NCBI GenBank assembly: GCA_009746045.1
Contig: RPFO01000041.1
Span: forward strand, 6,369,568-6,433,567
Length of the DNA: 64,000 bases
Direction of reading: 5' to 3'
From: Mesostigma viride
Taxonomy: Eukaryota > Streptophyta > Mesostigmatophyceae > Mesostigmatales > Mesostigmataceae
The notes under the pieces were generated by a model. The model saw nothing but the letters and a program-made list of their open reading frames with translations. It was not told where the DNA came from and made no database searches. The translations under genes were made by a program, and so were the position numbers. Below are positions 62,753 through 64,000 of the stretch, in pieces. The number at the start of each line of letters is the position of its first letter. Positions within the stretch are counted from its first letter, which is position 1.

Positions 62753-64000
62753 CTGTGGGTGATCCCGCGGATACGCACCCCTGGGCTATTGGCGAACACC
62801 TTTCTGATGCGCAGCGCTCAGCCATGCTAAAGTGGCTAGGCACTGCAAGGGGGGCCTTCGCTTTCACAAGTGATGAACTGGGGTGTTTCAATGGTGGGAC
62901 CATGCGTGTTCCATTGGACACTGACACTCCTTTGTTCCGACGCCAGCATCGCCTGAGTCAGGCCGAGTTGGATTTTGTAGCCGAGCAATGCAAGGAGTTA
63001 GAGGATGCCGGTATCATCAGGCAATCTTCCTCCAGCTATGCTGCTGCCGTTGTCGTTGCGCCCAAGAAGGACGCTATCACCGGGGCATGGACGGGTATGC
63101 GCATGGCCACCGATCTGCGGTTGCTGAATGCACACACACCCGTGGACCGTTACCCCATGCCACGTGTGGATGATGTCCTGGATAAGATATCTCCTCATGT
63201 GAAGTTTGTGTCCTCGCTGGACCTGCGTAGCGGCTTTCATCAGATCGCAGTTGCGCCGGAGGATCAGCGGAAGCTTGCATTCTGGGGGGCGGCAATTTGT
63301 ATGAGTGGGTGCGCATGCCTTTGGGCACCGCAACGCTAGTGCTGTTTTCCAACGAGCTATGGACAAAGTGCTTGCAGGTCTTCCTTTCGCCGCTTGTTAC
63401 ATTGATGATGTAATCGTCTTTAGCGCGACATTTGAGGAGCACCTGGCGCACTTGGAGCAGGTTCGCTTGGCTCTCGAGGAGCATAATATGCGGCTGCACC
63501 CTGAGAAGTGCAAGTTCGCCCAGCGGACCCTCTCATTCCTTGGTCATCAGATTGTGCCGGGTGGCCGGACGCCTGATGCCGCCAAGGTCGAATCCATTGC
63601 GCAGGCCGCCGTACCCACGGATGTCTCAGGGGTGCGGGCGTATTTGGGTTTGGCTGGCTATTACCGAGGTTACATTGAGAACTTCAGCAGCAAGGTGAAG
63701 CCCTTGACCGAGTTACTCAAGAAGGGGTGCGTGTGGGCGTGGGGTCCCGCACAGCAACGCGCCATCGAGACAATCAAGCAGGAGCTCACGTCGGCACCGA
63801 TTCTGCGCGCCCCTGACTATGCTTTGCCATTTGTGTTATATACCGACTGGTCCAAGGTAGGACTGGGTGCGGTCTTGGCGCAAAAGGATGGTGATGGGCG
63901 CGAGCACGTTATTGCTTATGCTAGTCGCAGCAACAACCCAGCGGAGAGCCGGTATTCTTCCTATGAGGGGGAGGCACTGGCTGTGGTGTGGGCCATCAAG
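62542..64000 (+). CDS. Gypsy reverse transcriptase and RNase H (frameshifted, runs off the window)
   Basis: The first frame (62542-63290) holds RLSQAELDFVAEQCKELEDA, GIIRQSSSSYAAAVVVAPKK, MRMATDLRLLNAHTPVDRYP and VSSLDLRSGFHQIAVAPEDQ (motif A, Asp). Two one-base losses at about 63286 and 63331 shift the frame. It then continues to the end of the window with PFAACYIDDVIVFSATFEEH (motif C, YIDD), HPEKCKFAQRTLSFLGHQIV, LGLAGYYRGYIENFSSKVKP, and the RNase H start LYTDWSKVGLGAVLAQKDG. This is the Ty3/Gypsy arrangement. Integrase and 3' LTR lie beyond 64000. Confidence 0.9.

Overview
This window looks like nuclear DNA of a photosynthetic eukaryote, most probably a green alga. I cannot name the species. 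It has a spliced host-type gene with GT-AG introns full of minisatellites, LTR retrotransposons of both Copia and Gypsy type, two classes of LINE, and many non-autonomous DNA elements. I see no bacterial operons, rRNA genes, intact tRNA genes or CRISPR arrays. Most long open frames are retroelement pol genes or by-products of tandem repeats.

Layout. 1-11.2 kb (minus strand): the gag end of one Copia element with its primer-binding site, two unidentified gag-like reading frames each broken by one in-frame TGA, and a nearly complete Copia element (5.17-9.60 kb) whose domains run gag-INT-PR-RT-RNaseH. A ~470-bp direct repeat lies on both sides of that block (3.77-4.25 and 11.38-11.85 kb). 11.85-14.74 kb (plus): a 5'-truncated APE-type LINE. 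14.8-21.9 kb: nested inverted-repeat DNA elements; one long segment recurs at 50.3-53.06 kb. 22.5-23.1 kb (minus): a HIRAN-domain fragment beside a LINE RT fragment.

23.8-37.1 kb (minus): the one convincing host gene, a nine-exon sialidase-like (BNR/Asp-box) gene whose exons join in frame at every junction I checked. At least four of its introns carry tandem copies of the neighbouring exon-intron junction. A 1.43-kb, 30-bp-unit minisatellite and a tandem pair of mobile elements sit in its largest intron. Possible 5' exons lie at 38.6-39.0 kb and perhaps 40.6-41.2 kb, the last with a signal-peptide-like sequence.

41.3-42.7 kb: a Tc1/mariner-like MITE with a TA duplication, a second short MITE and a perfect 32-bp-arm palindrome. 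43.4-50.3 kb (plus): eight and a half identical 170-bp monomers running straight into a LINE that encodes a PHD finger, a RING-H2 finger, C2H2-like fingers, RT and a restriction-like endonuclease. 57.9-64 kb (plus, running off the window): a Ty3/Gypsy-type element with a C5 cytosine DNA methyltransferase domain between the aspartic protease and the reverse transcriptase. This methyltransferase-bearing retrotransposon is the most striking system here. Retroelement frames are repeatedly broken by one-base shifts, often in homopolymers, so decay and assembly error cannot be told apart from the sequence alone.
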